In this document: one piece after another, positions 7,357 through 16,305 of the stretch
How positions within the stretch are numbered: the stretch's first letter is position 1
Layout of the letters: every line of letters begins with the position of its first letter
Origin: CAYIYO01 sp964367715
GTDB taxonomy: Bacteria; Chlamydiota; Chlamydiia; Chlamydiales; Criblamydiaceae
Direction of reading: 5' to 3'
Assembly (NCBI GenBank): GCA_964367715.1
Contig: CAYIYO010000014.1
Coordinates: 1 to 38,039 of the forward strand
DNA: 38,039 nt
The notes under the pieces: model-generated
Database searches by the model: none
Told to the model about the DNA's origin: nothing
Seen by the model: only the letters and a program-made list of their open reading frames with translations
Position numbers and translations under genes: made by a program

Positions 7357-8196
7357 ATGGTCGACTTCATACACAAACTACCAGACGAACGAGAAGAAAA
7401 AATTGCAAGAGATACTCTAGAGCGCTATTCGGGCTCTCTTGTTCAAGATTTCCAACCTTACGTCCTCCTCACAAATTTTCCAAAATATGTGACCTATTTT
7501 GCTGAAACGAGAGGAATCCCTGTTGTCGAAGGCAGTGCCTTCAAAGTTGCCCACTCTCAAAAAGAGGGCATCACTATCCTCGACTTTAAAATCGGATCCC
7601 CCGCAGCAGCATTAGTTGTAGACTTATGCGCATTTGCTCCGATCCGCGCCGCACTAATGCTTGGAATGTGCGGTGGACTCCGCCGCCAATATCATGTTGG
7701 AGATTATTTTGTTCCTGTGGCATCGATCCGCGCAGAAGGAACATCCGACTTTTATTTTGATCCAGAGGTTCCTGCTCTTGCCAACTTTTTAGTTCAAAAA
7801 ATGGTGACGAATGTCATGGAAGAAGACAAGCTTCGCTACCACATCGGCATCACCCACACCACAAACAAACGCTTTTGGGAATTCAACGAAGAATTCATCA
7901 ACCGCCTAAAATCGACGCGCCCCCAAGCAATAGAAATGGAATGTGCCACACTTTTTATGGCAGGCTACTACCATAAATTGCCTTTAGGCGCCCTCTTGCT
8001 CATTTCAGATCTCCCTCTTGATAAGGATGGAATAAAAACGAAAGAGAGCTCTGCCGTTGTCTATACGCGCTACATGGCTGATCACGTCGAGCGCGGCGTA
8101 CGCGTCATGCAGCATCTCGATGAAGCCCTTCATAAGCAAGCAAAAGGGATTTATCGCGGCCATCGTCGCCGTTTCGAAAAAGAAGATAGTGTCTAA
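7357..8196 (+). CDS. amn: AMP nucleosidase (catalytic domain form)
   Basis: AMP nucleosidase hydrolyses AMP to adenine and ribose 5-phosphate. The protein belongs to the PNP/UDP phosphorylase fold: it has a Gly-rich phosphate-binding start (DFKIGSPAAALVVDL), a conserved GMCGGL turn near residue 107, the ribose-binding signature AIEMECATLFMAGYY near residue 189, and the active-site LLISDLPL. At 279 residues it is much shorter than the roughly 480-residue E. coli enzyme and lacks the N-terminal regulatory domain. It is third in an operon with two small genes. amn near efp is also the arrangement I recall in C. trachomatis (CT751-CT752). A related nucleoside phosphorylase activity cannot be excluded. 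Confidence 0.85.
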   Translation: MVDFIHKLPDEREEKIARDTLERYSGSLVQDFQPYVLLTNFPKYVTYFAETRGIPVVEGSAFKVAHSQKEGITILDFKIGSPAAALVVDLCAFAPIRAALMLGMCGGLRRQYHVGDYFVPVASIRAEGTSDFYFDPEVPALANFLVQKMVTNVMEEDKLRYHIGITHTTNKRFWEFNEEFINRLKSTRPQAIEMECATLFMAGYYHKLPLGALLLISDLPLDKDGIKTKESSAVVYTRYMADHVERGVRVMQHLDEALHKQAKGIYRGHRRRFEKEDSV

Positions 8197-8198
8197 AT

Positions 8199-8248
8199 TT
8201 ACACACAAGTGAAATCAAAAAGCTAATTTTTGAATTCACTTGTGTATA
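8199..8248. repeat. 48-bp palindrome family, copy R1
   Basis: The arms acacaagtga (8203-8212) and tcacttgtgt (8236-8245) are exact reverse complements, and the AT-rich centre is itself roughly palindromic. The outer left end is degenerate compared with other copies. It begins 2 bases after the amn stop codon, so it is placed like a terminator or 3' end structure. Confidence 0.8.
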
Positions 8249-8268
8249 TGTAATTAAAATTTTAAAAT

Positions 8269-8296
8269 TTGATTATATTTACTTTTAGTCTATACT
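8269..8296 (+). promoter_or_regulatory. Promoter of the FliK/SctP-like gene
   Basis: TTGATT (8269-8274) and TATACT (8291-8296) are 16 bases apart, 25 bases upstream of the start codon. The start itself is preceded by CCGGAG. Confidence 0.6.
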
Positions 8297-8321
8297 AAAT
8301 CCATCTTATCCGGAGAAACAG

Positions 8322-9137
8322 ATGGAAAAAGTGAACTTCACCAGCAAATATGTCGGAAATGCCCGCACAGCATCCACTGCTCGTCCCTCTTCTCCATCAA
8401 AAACTGCACAAGAAAAAGCAGCGGCCGGATGGAATGACACTGTGTCTCGACAAGAACATACCCGCGACCATCATTCCAAAAAAGACTCCTCAAAAAAAGA
8501 AGCACAAAAATCTCCCTTTCATTTGTTTGGTCAAAAGTATGGAATTGACTTACAAAATGAGGCTGATACCCTTGCTTTAGTCGGAGAAGAAAAAGAAGAC
8601 GATGGAATTGATTTCTCTCTGCCACTTCCAAAGAAAGAAAAACAGTCGGCCATTTCTAAAGAAGGATCTTTTTCCTGCGGATTTGCCCATGCCCCTGTTT
8701 TGATGACTCAAAACCACCTTGAAGCGGAAGTGATGACTGATGTGAAAGGCACAGGGGCGATGGATGAATTGTACCGCGGCCTCGTTGAACACATTCAAGA
8801 AATGAAACAGGCGGACAAAACAGAATGGACCGTAGAGCTGAAGAATTTGCCTCTTTTTGAAGGAGCTACTCTTGTTTTAACGGAGCATGCCTCGGCAAAA
8901 GGGGAATTCACTCTCGCTTTTTACAACCTTTCTTCTCAGGCGCAACAAGTAGTGGTTAATCCCCTTAACCAAGATCACCTCAAATTTTCTATGGAACAGA
9001 AGGGTTTAGGTGTCCATATTTTGATTGCCTCAACGCAACCCCTTAAGGTTCAAGAAGCTTTCGCTTCCCGCGCCTTCACAGGCCGCGATCCTCACTACAA
9101 AGACTCCCGTCATAATCCCCACCAAAATAAGCGCTAA
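8322..9137 (+). CDS. Protein with FliK/SctP-like C-terminal domain
   Basis: The 271-residue protein has a Ser/Lys/Pro-rich, probably disordered first half (residues 1-110) and a compact C-terminal domain (about 145-250). The domain pattern, WTVELKNLPLFEGATLVLTE then an FxLAFYNLS strand, a helical LNQDHLKFSMEQKGLGVHIL segment and a hydrophobic end, resembles the substrate-specificity (T3S4) domain of flagellar FliK and type III needle-length proteins. This is my pattern reading, not a computed match. Those proteins are secreted rulers. Here the gene is alone under its own promoter, between amn and the convergent mfd, away from other T3SS genes. It could be a secreted effector or an orphan ruler. 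Confidence 0.6.
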   Translation: MEKVNFTSKYVGNARTASTARPSSPSKTAQEKAAAGWNDTVSRQEHTRDHHSKKDSSKKEAQKSPFHLFGQKYGIDLQNEADTLALVGEEKEDDGIDFSLPLPKKEKQSAISKEGSFSCGFAHAPVLMTQNHLEAEVMTDVKGTGAMDELYRGLVEHIQEMKQADKTEWTVELKNLPLFEGATLVLTEHASAKGEFTLAFYNLSSQAQQVVVNPLNQDHLKFSMEQKGLGVHILIASTQPLKVQEAFASRAFTGRDPHYKDSRHNPHQNKR

Positions 9138-9153
9138 AACGTTTATTTTAGCG
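9132..9153. terminator. Hairpin between convergent genes
   Basis: An 8-bp perfect stem (cgctaaaa 9132-9139, ttttagcg 9146-9153) with a 6-base loop covers the stop codon of the rightward gene and lies 4 bases beyond the mfd stop. It can serve both directions. Confidence 0.65.
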
Positions 9154-9156
9154 TCC

Positions 9157-12100
9157 TTAGCCTAACGAAACCAGAGCTTCGATGACCACGCGTTCCAATT
9201 CTGCTGGCGTTGTATTGATCTTTTTTAGCATCGCTTTCTTTGAGAGCGGCTTTGCTTTGGGGTCGTTGCCTGGAGCTTTTCTTTCTGCGGTGACGCTTAC
9301 CTTATCAATCTTGACCAGGGTGAATCCGTATTTTGCGGCGAAGATGCGGATGCGGTGGAGGTGGTAGAGCCATATTGTCTCTTGTGGCGGGGGGCCGAAG
9401 CGGTCTCTGATTTCTTCCCAAATAGTCTCCACCTCTTCCCATGTGATAGCGTCGCCGAAGCGGTGATAAATTTCTCTGCGTAGATTCCATTCGTCGATAT
9501 AGGATTCTGGAATGCGGGCATCGTAAGGGAAATCCATCTTTGTTTCGATGAGAGAAGCTGGCATTTCTCCTTGGAGAGCTTTGATTGTGCGTTTGAGCAT
9601 GCGGCAGTAGAAGTGGAAGCCCACGGCAGCGACGTGGCCGGATTGTTCTGTTCCTAGGATGTCTCCTGCGCCGCGAATTTCTAGATCGCGCATGGCGAGT
9701 TTCATTCCCCCTCCGTAGCCAGAGGATTCTGCTAAGGCGTCGAGACGTTTGCGTGAGAGGTCGGGAAGGAGGTGGAGTCGGCGTACTAAAAAGTAGGCGT
9801 AGGCGCGACGGTTCCATCGTCCGACCCTTCCGCGCAGTTGATAGAGGTCGGCGAGGCCGAAGTGGTCGGCGCGGTCGATGAGGATTGTGTTTGCGTTGGG
9901 GATGTCGATACCGCTTTCGACGATTGTTGTGGCGCAGAGGATATCGACTTGACCGCTTTTGAATGCGTGGAAGGTGCTGTCGATTTCATCGGCGTGCATC
10001 TGCCCGTGGACGATGGCGATGCGCGCTTGCGGAAGAAGCATTTTGAGGTGTGCAGCGCGTTCGGGAAGTGTTTCGACGCGGTTGTGGATGAAGTAGGCTT
10101 GGCCGCTGCGCGACAGTTCTCTTAGGAGAGCGTTGCGGATGATGACATCGTTGGGTTCGATGATCGCTGTTTTTATGGGCAGACGGTCTTGGGGTGGCGT
10201 GTTGATCAGAGACATGTCGCGGGCGCCGATGAGGGACATGTAGAGAGTGCGGGGAATTGGTGTGGCGGAGAGAGTGAGACAGTCGACGCCTGTGCGGATG
10301 CGTTTTAAATGTTCTTTTGCGCGGACGCCGAAACGGTGTTCTTCGTCGATGATAATCAGTCCCAGGTCTTTGAATTTGATGTCGTCGCTGATGAGACGGT
10401 GCGTTCCGACTAGGATGTCGACAGAACCTTTAGCTACGCCTTCGATCGTGTCGCGCGTTTGTTTGGCGGAGTTAAAGCGGGAGACGACGCCGACAGTGAG
10501 GGGAAAGTTGCGCATACGTTCCACGAAATTTTCGTAGTGTTGCATGGCAAGGACTGTTGTCGGAACCAAGACAGCGACCTGTTTGCCTCCATCGATGACA
10601 GCTTTGAAGGCAGCGCGCATGGCCACTTCTGTTTTTCCGTAGCCGACGTCGCCGCAGATGAGACGTTCCATCGGTTTTTCTGAGACCATGTCTTGTTTTA
10701 TTGCGGCAACGGCTTGGAGTTGGTCTTCTGTTTCTGTGAAGGGGAACTCGTCTTCAAAGGCGAGGATGTCCGCGCTGTCGGTCGGGTAGCGGAAGCCGCC
10801 ATGGATTTCTCTTTTTGCGTAGAGTTCTAATAGGTCTTTTGCGTACCCGATGATTGCTTGTTCGGTTTTGTCCCACGTTTTTTTCCAAATTTTGCTTCCC
10901 AACGCATGCATTCTGGGAAGGTCTTCTTTGGAGCCGATGTACCGGCTGATGAGATGACTTTGGCTGATCGGAACATAAAGACGGGCATTGTCGGCATATT
11001 CGAGCAGGAGGTATTCGTTGACGATGCCGTTATGGTCCGGACGTTTCTCTTGTCCGAGATAACGTCCGATGCCGTTGTTGAGGTGGACGATCATGTCGCC
11101 CGGTGTGAGGTCGTACACTTCTGTCGGAGTCGTGTGGTAGGTGCTGCGCAGCTTTTGACGCCGTATTTTGTAGCGGCGCGTGATTTCTGCTGTTGGGAGA
11201 AGGACTTGATTCGAGTCATGCGTGGCGAAGCCGGAGGAGAGGTATCCGATGTGTGTCGTCGATTCTGCGGGCAGTGTGATCGAAGCCTCGAGCAGACGGC
11301 GTTGCATTCCCACTTCTTCGGATTCATTGTTGTAGAGAAGGTGGAGGGTACAGTTTTGTGCGGCAAGACGACCTAATCCTAAAAATACCTCTTCGCCGGA
11401 TACTTCTTTGCCTTCTTCGTACTCCGGAAAGAGATAGTTACGGATCGGAATGAAAGGATGGTGCCAGCGGCCTGCATCGAATTTACGATTGAAGATTTCG
11501 AATCCAATTTTATGGATCGGAGCATTCTCGGCGTAGTAGCCTCCCGCCATTTTATCGAGCAGACGAATCTCTGAGAGCTCGTCGATTGGACTTTGACTGA
11601 AAAATATTTTTTGGAGAGGCGCCAGCTGCTCCATCAGAGCGTCGATGCTGGCGAAGGTTGTCGTGGATTGACCGCAGATGCTGAGAAGTTGCGTATAGCG
11701 ATCTTCGAGGGCAAGAAGATCGTCAAAGATGACCAATGTGTTGGGTCCAAGGTAGTCGAGCAGTGTGCTCAGCTGCGGGGCTTTTCCAATCAGCTCCATC
11801 TCTTGTGCGGGAGTGATCTGGACCTTTTTTGCGGTGTTGACCGATTTTTGGCCGATTGGATCGTAGATACGGATCGATTCAATGTCGTCGCCGAAGAATT
11901 CGATACGGAAAGGGTCGGGGGAGGAGACTGGGAAGATGTCGATGATGCCGCCGCGGACAGCAAACTCGCCTTTGTCTGCAGCCACTGGACGCCGGGAGTA
12001 TCCCATCTCATTAAGTTGTTCGATTAGCAGTGCGAAAGGCCAGGAGTCACCAATTGTCAGGTTGAGGTAGAGATTAGAAAATTCTTTTGGCGTGATCAGC

Positions 12101-12492
12101 CGTTGCAGACAGGCTTGGACACTTGTGGTGATGATATGTGGTTCGTTTTTTTTCAGGATGTCTGCGAGGACTTGATAGCGTTCGCCCACGATATCCGGAC
12201 TTGGTGCGACCGCTTCGTTGGGAAGCGATTCCCATGCAGGGAAGTCGACAACAGGCCGTTGGGTGAAAAGAGAGAAGTCGTTGTAGAGCCGTTGCTCTTC
12301 GGCGTTGGCTCCGGTCAAAATTAAGACATGTTTACCTGTTGCTTCTTGTGCGATGGAAGCAAGAAATGCTTTGGGGGCGTTCCATAGCTCTTCGATAAGA
12401 AGAGAGTCGCCTTGTTGAAGGGCGTGATGGAAAAGGCGCAGCCGTTCTCCATCTTTCATCGTCTCGATAAATGCAGGTCTTGTCGTTGTCAT
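9157..12492 (-). CDS. mfd: Transcription-repair coupling factor Mfd
   Basis: Mfd releases RNA polymerase stalled at DNA lesions and recruits UvrA. The 1111-residue protein has the family order: UvrB-like N-terminal domains, a RNA polymerase-interaction domain (DLTPGDMIVHLNNGIGRYLG, about residues 460-480), then a RecG-like translocase. Walker A is GDVGYGKT with Lys620, motif II is DEEH, and later helicase motifs include TLSATPIPRTLY and QLRGRVGRWNRRAYAYF. A C-terminal UvrA-masking domain follows. The start overlaps the alaS stop codon by 4 bases (ATGA), so the two genes are translationally coupled. I recall the same alaS-mfd pair in C. trachomatis (CT749-CT748). Confidence 0.97.
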   Translation of the reverse strand: MTTTRPAFIETMKDGERLRLFHHALQQGDSLLIEELWNAPKAFLASIAQEATGKHVLILTGANAEEQRLYNDFSLFTQRPVVDFPAWESLPNEAVAPSPDIVGERYQVLADILKKNEPHIITTSVQACLQRLITPKEFSNLYLNLTIGDSWPFALLIEQLNEMGYSRRPVAADKGEFAVRGGIIDIFPVSSPDPFRIEFFGDDIESIRIYDPIGQKSVNTAKKVQITPAQEMELIGKAPQLSTLLDYLGPNTLVIFDDLLALEDRYTQLLSICGQSTTTFASIDALMEQLAPLQKIFFSQSPIDELSEIRLLDKMAGGYYAENAPIHKIGFEIFNRKFDAGRWHHPFIPIRNYLFPEYEEGKEVSGEEVFLGLGRLAAQNCTLHLLYNNESEEVGMQRRLLEASITLPAESTTHIGYLSSGFATHDSNQVLLPTAEITRRYKIRRQKLRSTYHTTPTEVYDLTPGDMIVHLNNGIGRYLGQEKRPDHNGIVNEYLLLEYADNARLYVPISQSHLISRYIGSKEDLPRMHALGSKIWKKTWDKTEQAIIGYAKDLLELYAKREIHGGFRYPTDSADILAFEDEFPFTETEDQLQAVAAIKQDMVSEKPMERLICGDVGYGKTEVAMRAAFKAVIDGGKQVAVLVPTTVLAMQHYENFVERMRNFPLTVGVVSRFNSAKQTRDTIEGVAKGSVDILVGTHRLISDDIKFKDLGLIIIDEEHRFGVRAKEHLKRIRTGVDCLTLSATPIPRTLYMSLIGARDMSLINTPPQDRLPIKTAIIEPNDVIIRNALLRELSRSGQAYFIHNRVETLPERAAHLKMLLPQARIAIVHGQMHADEIDSTFHAFKSGQVDILCATTIVESGIDIPNANTILIDRADHFGLADLYQLRGRVGRWNRRAYAYFLVRRLHLLPDLSRKRLDALAESSGYGGGMKLAMRDLEIRGAGDILGTEQSGHVAAVGFHFYCRMLKRTIKALQGEMPASLIETKMDFPYDARIPESYIDEWNLRREIYHRFGDAITWEEVETIWEEIRDRFGPPPQETIWLYHLHRIRIFAAKYGFTLVKIDKVSVTAERKAPGNDPKAKPLSKKAMLKKINTTPAELERVVIEALVSLG

Positions 12493-15122
12493 GACGGTCT
12501 ATTTGTGATGAGCCCACGGATGGTTGATAACGCTTCCCCAATTTTTTGTGGGACCTTTCCTCCCGCCTGCGCCATATTGGGTTTTCCGCCGCCGCTGCCG
12601 TCGATGATCGGAGCGATGGCTTTGATGAGGTCGGAGGCTTTGATGCCTTTGTTGACGATGTCGTCGGAGACGCGAGCGAGTATTTGACAACGATCTTCCG
12701 CGGCTTTTGCCGCGAGAACCAGGATGCCAGAAGGCATTTGTGCGAGGATGCTCTCAGAGAGATCGCGTAGTTCTTCCGGAGAGGCAGAGACTTCTTCGAC
12801 GAGGAAACGGATCCCGTTTGCAGATTCTGCTTTTGCGAGAAGTTCGGATACCGTGCCGTTTAGACCTGCACGTTTTGCTTCTTTCAATTCATTTAAGAGC
12901 AGTTTATTTTCTTCCAATAGCTTTTCCACGCGCTCGTGCGCTTTTGGAGAGGGAGTTTTTAACAGCGTACTGATCGTGTTGAGGTGGGATTCCCCTTCGC
13001 GTGCGAGGGCGTCTGCGTCCGCTCCGGTGACTGCTTCGATCCTTCTGACACCGGCAGCGATGCTACTTTCTTTGCTGATGCGGAAGTAGCCGATCGTACC
13101 AACGGCGTTCGTGTGGGTTCCTCCGCACAATTCTTTCGAGTAGTCGATATCGATGACACGCACTTTTGCATCGTATTTGTCACCAAAAAATTGTTTGATA
13201 TCTTCGCGCGTTTGGACCTCTTCGTAAGGAAGTTCGTACCATTGGATGGCGCGGTTTTCTCTGATTTTTTTGTTTACTAAATCTTCAATTTGGCGAATTT
13301 CTTCTGACGAGAGAGCTTTGTGGTGGTTGAAGTCAAAACGTAGACGTTGTGGATCCACCACGGAGCCTGCTTGTTTGACATGTTCTCCCAACACTTGATG
13401 AAGTGCCCAATGAAGAAGGTGTGTTGCTGTGTGGTTGTTGGCAATTTTTTGACGGCGTTCGGCGTTGACCGTCGCATCGATCGCATCGCCAATTTTAAGA
13501 GATCCTGTGGAGAGCGTTCCGATGTGTCCAATGATGCCTTTGAATGGCGCTTGTGTGTCGTTCACAACAAAGTGGGCAGAAGCGGATTCCATGTGACCTG
13601 TGTCACCGACCTGTCCTCCCATCTCTGCATAGAAAGGCGAGTGATCGAGGATGAGCATTGCGTCGTCGCCTGCATGGATTTCATCGACAAAGTTGCCGTT
13701 AACGACGAGGGCTTTGATCGATCCTTTTCCTGTCGTGGCGTCGTAGCCGACGAAAGAGGTTTTTCCATTTACTTTTTGCCATTCTTGGAAGAGGTTTTCT
13801 CCGGCCATCTGCTTTGTTGTTTTATGGGCTTGGCGGGAACGGTCGCGTGCGTCTTGTTCTAGCTGTGCATAACGTTCTTCGTCGACAGTAAGTCCGGCAT
13901 CTTTTGCTAACAATAAAATTTCGTCGATAGGCAGTCCGTATGTGTCTTTGAGTTTGAAAGCTTCGTCGCCGCTGATGCGCTGACCGTGGGATTTCGCGTG
14001 GTCGATGATTTGGTTGAGGATGTTTCCACCGCGTCGTAGCGTGCGCAAGAAGGCTTCTTCTTCTAACGTGAGGATTTCACAGATGCGGTCTTGGGCTTTA
14101 ATGAGTTCTTTATAGTCATCTCCCATGGCAGCTTGAAGCTGAGGGAAAATGGACGCGAGAAAAGGTTTGTCGAAGCCGAGGGATCTTCCATAGCGCACGG
14201 CGCGGCGCAATACCTTTCGTAGGACATATCCACGATCGACATTGCTCGGCTGCACGCCATCGGCAATGGCGAAAGCGAGGCAGCGCAAGTGGTCGGCAAT
14301 GACACGAAAGGCAGGTGCGCGTGCATCGTCTGCCTCATATTTTACGCCGGAGATGTTTTCGATTTGAGCGATGAGACCACGTAAGATATCTGTCTCATAC
14401 ACACTTTCCACGCCCATTTTTAACGCGACAACACGCTCTAGACCCGCACCTGTGTCGACACTGGGCTTAGGGAGAGGAAGAAGTTCTCCATTTTCTTGGC
14501 GATTGTATTGCATGAAGACAAGGTTCCAAAATTCAAGAAAACGCTCGCCTGTTTTGTCTTCGTGTGGATTCGTTGCAGTGCCGTATTCAGGTCCGCGATC
14601 GTAAAGGAGTTCGGAACACGGTCCGCAAGGGCCTGTGTCACCCATGGACCAGAAATTGTCTTTTTCGTCGAAGCGGTAGATGCGGTCTGCTGGAACGTGC
14701 GCTTGCCAGAGAAGGAAGGCTTCGTCATCTTCGCGGAAGACCGTCGGATAGATGCGCGCAGGGTCTAATCCAAACACCTTTGTCGAGACATCCCATGCAA
14801 ATTGGATGGCTTCTTTTTTAAAATAGTCGCCGAAAGAGAAGTTTCCAAGCATTTCAAAGAAGGTGAGGTGACGTTTTGTGTGGCCGACATTTTCGAGGTC
14901 GTTGTGTTTTCCGCCGACGCGCACGCATTTTTGGCTTGTGGTTGCACGCTTATAGTCGCGATGGCTTTCTCCTAAAAAAACATCTTTGAACTGGTTCATT
15001 CCTGCATTAGTAAAAAGCAATGTAGGATCGTCATGAGGAACAACAGCGGAGGAGGCGATGATGCTGTGTCCGTGGTCTTTAAAGTACTTTAGGAAGTGGC
15101 GGCGGATGTCTTGTGTATGCAT
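12489..15122 (-). CDS. alaS: Alanyl-tRNA synthetase
   Basis: AlaRS charges tRNA-Ala and edits Ser/Gly mischarging. The N-terminal class II catalytic domain is clear (TLLFTNAGMNQFKDVFLG at about residue 40), the editing domain carries NHTATHLLHWALH near residue 560 and the zinc-binding CGGTH near 665, and a C-Ala domain ends the protein with a Gly-rich tail (GSGGGKPNMAQAGG). The ATG at 15122 gives 877 residues, almost the E. coli length. The frame extends upstream to a TTG at 15152, but that adds 10 residues without family support, has no ribosome-binding site and would sit at the likely transcription start. It is the first gene of alaS-mfd. Confidence 0.97.
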   Translation of the reverse strand: MHTQDIRRHFLKYFKDHGHSIIASSAVVPHDDPTLLFTNAGMNQFKDVFLGESHRDYKRATTSQKCVRVGGKHNDLENVGHTKRHLTFFEMLGNFSFGDYFKKEAIQFAWDVSTKVFGLDPARIYPTVFREDDEAFLLWQAHVPADRIYRFDEKDNFWSMGDTGPCGPCSELLYDRGPEYGTATNPHEDKTGERFLEFWNLVFMQYNRQENGELLPLPKPSVDTGAGLERVVALKMGVESVYETDILRGLIAQIENISGVKYEADDARAPAFRVIADHLRCLAFAIADGVQPSNVDRGYVLRKVLRRAVRYGRSLGFDKPFLASIFPQLQAAMGDDYKELIKAQDRICEILTLEEEAFLRTLRRGGNILNQIIDHAKSHGQRISGDEAFKLKDTYGLPIDEILLLAKDAGLTVDEERYAQLEQDARDRSRQAHKTTKQMAGENLFQEWQKVNGKTSFVGYDATTGKGSIKALVVNGNFVDEIHAGDDAMLILDHSPFYAEMGGQVGDTGHMESASAHFVVNDTQAPFKGIIGHIGTLSTGSLKIGDAIDATVNAERRQKIANNHTATHLLHWALHQVLGEHVKQAGSVVDPQRLRFDFNHHKALSSEEIRQIEDLVNKKIRENRAIQWYELPYEEVQTREDIKQFFGDKYDAKVRVIDIDYSKELCGGTHTNAVGTIGYFRISKESSIAAGVRRIEAVTGADADALAREGESHLNTISTLLKTPSPKAHERVEKLLEENKLLLNELKEAKRAGLNGTVSELLAKAESANGIRFLVEEVSASPEELRDLSESILAQMPSGILVLAAKAAEDRCQILARVSDDIVNKGIKASDLIKAIAPIIDGSGGGKPNMAQAGGKVPQKIGEALSTIRGLITNRPS

Positions 15123-15154
15123 GGTTTCTTTTTCTAAGTTAAGTTTTTTCAACT

Positions 15155-15183
15155 ATGGTATCTTATCTTTCATTTGAGAACAA
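15155..15183 (-). promoter_or_regulatory. Possible promoter of alaS-mfd
   Basis: On the minus strand TTGTTC (15183-15178) and TACCAT (15160-15155) are 17 bases apart. Use of this promoter would put the transcript start near 15148, which supports the ATG at 15122 over the TTG at 15152. Confidence 0.4.
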
Positions 15184-15236
15184 TGGCGAAAATCGGCATC
15201 ATTGTTTGAATATATTAACGCTTAAAAGGTAAAAAG

Positions 15237-15605
15237 ATGGATGTGAAAGGAATTTTTTTAAGTTGGATCGTTGTTGCGGACATGGACGCAGCCGTTAAAT
15301 TTTATACAGAAGTTGTCGGACTGACTCTTCACGAATTAAGTGAAGAATTTGGATGGGCAGAGCTTTCTGGTCCGGACGGATGCCGATTAGGCCTAGCGCA
15401 AGAAAATGCAGAGTTTCATATGAAAGCAGGAACCAATGCGGTGGTAACAATTACCGTCGAAAATCTAGACGCTGCGATGAAAGAGTTAAGTGAAAAAGGA
15501 GCGCAATTGATTGGTGATGTATGTGAGGTTCCTGGTGAAGTAAAGATGCAATCAATTCTAGATAAAGATGGTAATGCGCTTCAAATCGTCGAAATGCTAC
15601 GATAA
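15237..15605 (+). CDS. VOC-superfamily (glyoxalase-like) protein
   Basis: This 122-residue protein has the paired beta-alpha-beta-beta-beta modules of the vicinal oxygen chelate fold: WIVVADMDAAVKFYTEVVGL begins the first module and TVENLDAAMKELSEKGA the second, ending in LDKDGNALQIVEM. Members are glyoxalases, dioxygenases or resistance proteins that bind a metal; the specific activity is not clear. The first-module metal His is not obvious, while Glu residues near the ends of both modules could bind. An AAAGG site precedes the start. It is divergent from alaS and followed after 24 bases by a helical protein gene. Confidence 0.8.
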   Translation: MDVKGIFLSWIVVADMDAAVKFYTEVVGLTLHELSEEFGWAELSGPDGCRLGLAQENAEFHMKAGTNAVVTITVENLDAAMKELSEKGAQLIGDVCEVPGEVKMQSILDKDGNALQIVEMLR

Positions 15606-15629
15606 AAAATATTTTAAATGGAGAGGAAG

Positions 15630-16148
15630 ATGGTCGATACTGAGCAACGCGTTGAGTTAATTTCTGCTTTAGAAAAAATTTTGCGTGAAGAAATTATTTT
15701 AATGCGGCATATGCTCACCAGCCTCCATGAAGAAAATGAGGCGATCCTTTCCAGCGATCTTCATTTCGTCGAACGCGTGATGGAAGATCGCTTGGGATTG
15801 ATCGAATCTTTTGAAAGAGTCGGACAGGAAGCTTTGACACTGATTTGTCATCTTGAAGAGATTGAAGAGATAGAGTTCAGTCAAGAGTTAGCGATTGAGC
15901 ATTTGCAAGCGATATTAAAAGATGATGATTTAGAGTTACAGTCCTTGTTGCAGCAGCGGTCTGAAATATTAAAAGAAATTTATTCGAGAAATTATAATAA
16001 TTCCGTGTTGCTGATACAAAATCCGCTACGGGTCATAGAAGAACACCATTCCCATCAGCAGTATGCGAATCCGCTTTCTGTCACTTATGGACCCAATCAA
16101 AAACGCCTTGCCAAGCAAGCGTTGCAGGTCCTTGACCCTAAGGGGTAG
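15630..16148 (+). CDS. FlgN-like helical protein (possible secretion chaperone)
   Basis: This 172-residue, acidic and almost wholly helical protein has the features of FlgN-type export chaperones: an N-terminal long helix with 'LISALEKILREEIILMRHML', a short break, then a second long helix with repeated Glu/Arg/Leu, and a flexible C-terminus. The assignment is by pattern only. The start at 15630 is preceded by GGAGAGGA; an ATG at 15618 lacks one. It is probably co-transcribed with the VOC gene. FlgN proteins serve flagellar/type III export, which chlamydiae retain in part, so a T3SS chaperone is plausible; an unrelated coiled-coil protein is the alternative. Confidence 0.5.
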   Translation: MVDTEQRVELISALEKILREEIILMRHMLTSLHEENEAILSSDLHFVERVMEDRLGLIESFERVGQEALTLICHLEEIEEIEFSQELAIEHLQAILKDDDLELQSLLQQRSEILKEIYSRNYNNSVLLIQNPLRVIEEHHSHQQYANPLSVTYGPNQKRLAKQALQVLDPKG

Positions 16149-16170
16149 AACACAAATTGTTAGGATCTCT

Positions 16171-16285
16171 GGAGTGCTGCGGCTTGACGCGATCTTACAA
16201 AAACTTCTTTTCTACGCTATACACAACTGAAATCAAAAAGCCAATTTTTGAATTCACTTGTGTATACATCAATCCGCCGCACTCC
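16171..16285. repeat. GGAGTGC-family repeat, copy 2, containing a nested palindrome
   Basis: The ends ggagtgctgcgg (16171-16182) and ccgccgcactcc (16274-16285) are reverse complements with one mismatch and match the ends of the repeat at 2991-3065. The left part continues as cttgacgcgatc, which joins pieces of both internal hairpins of copy 1, as though the middle had been deleted. The palindrome at 16218-16266 sits inside it. It fills the space between two convergent genes. Confidence 0.65.
16218..16266. repeat. 48-bp palindrome family, copy R2
   Basis: The arms tatacacaactga (16218-16230) and tcacttgtgtata (16254-16266) pair with one mismatch; the centre (aatcaaaaagccaatttttga) is also roughly self-complementary. 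It lies between the rightward FlgN-like gene and leftward nqrE, so a bidirectional terminator role is plausible. Confidence 0.8.
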
Positions 16286-16305
16286 AAAAATTGGTGAGGA
16301 GCTGG

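Noticed and set aside
12489..12690. Many open frames opposite and within mfd and alaS, some over 100 codons
   Set aside because: They are antisense or frame shadows of well supported genes, with Arg/Ser/Pro-rich composition and no ribosome-binding sites.
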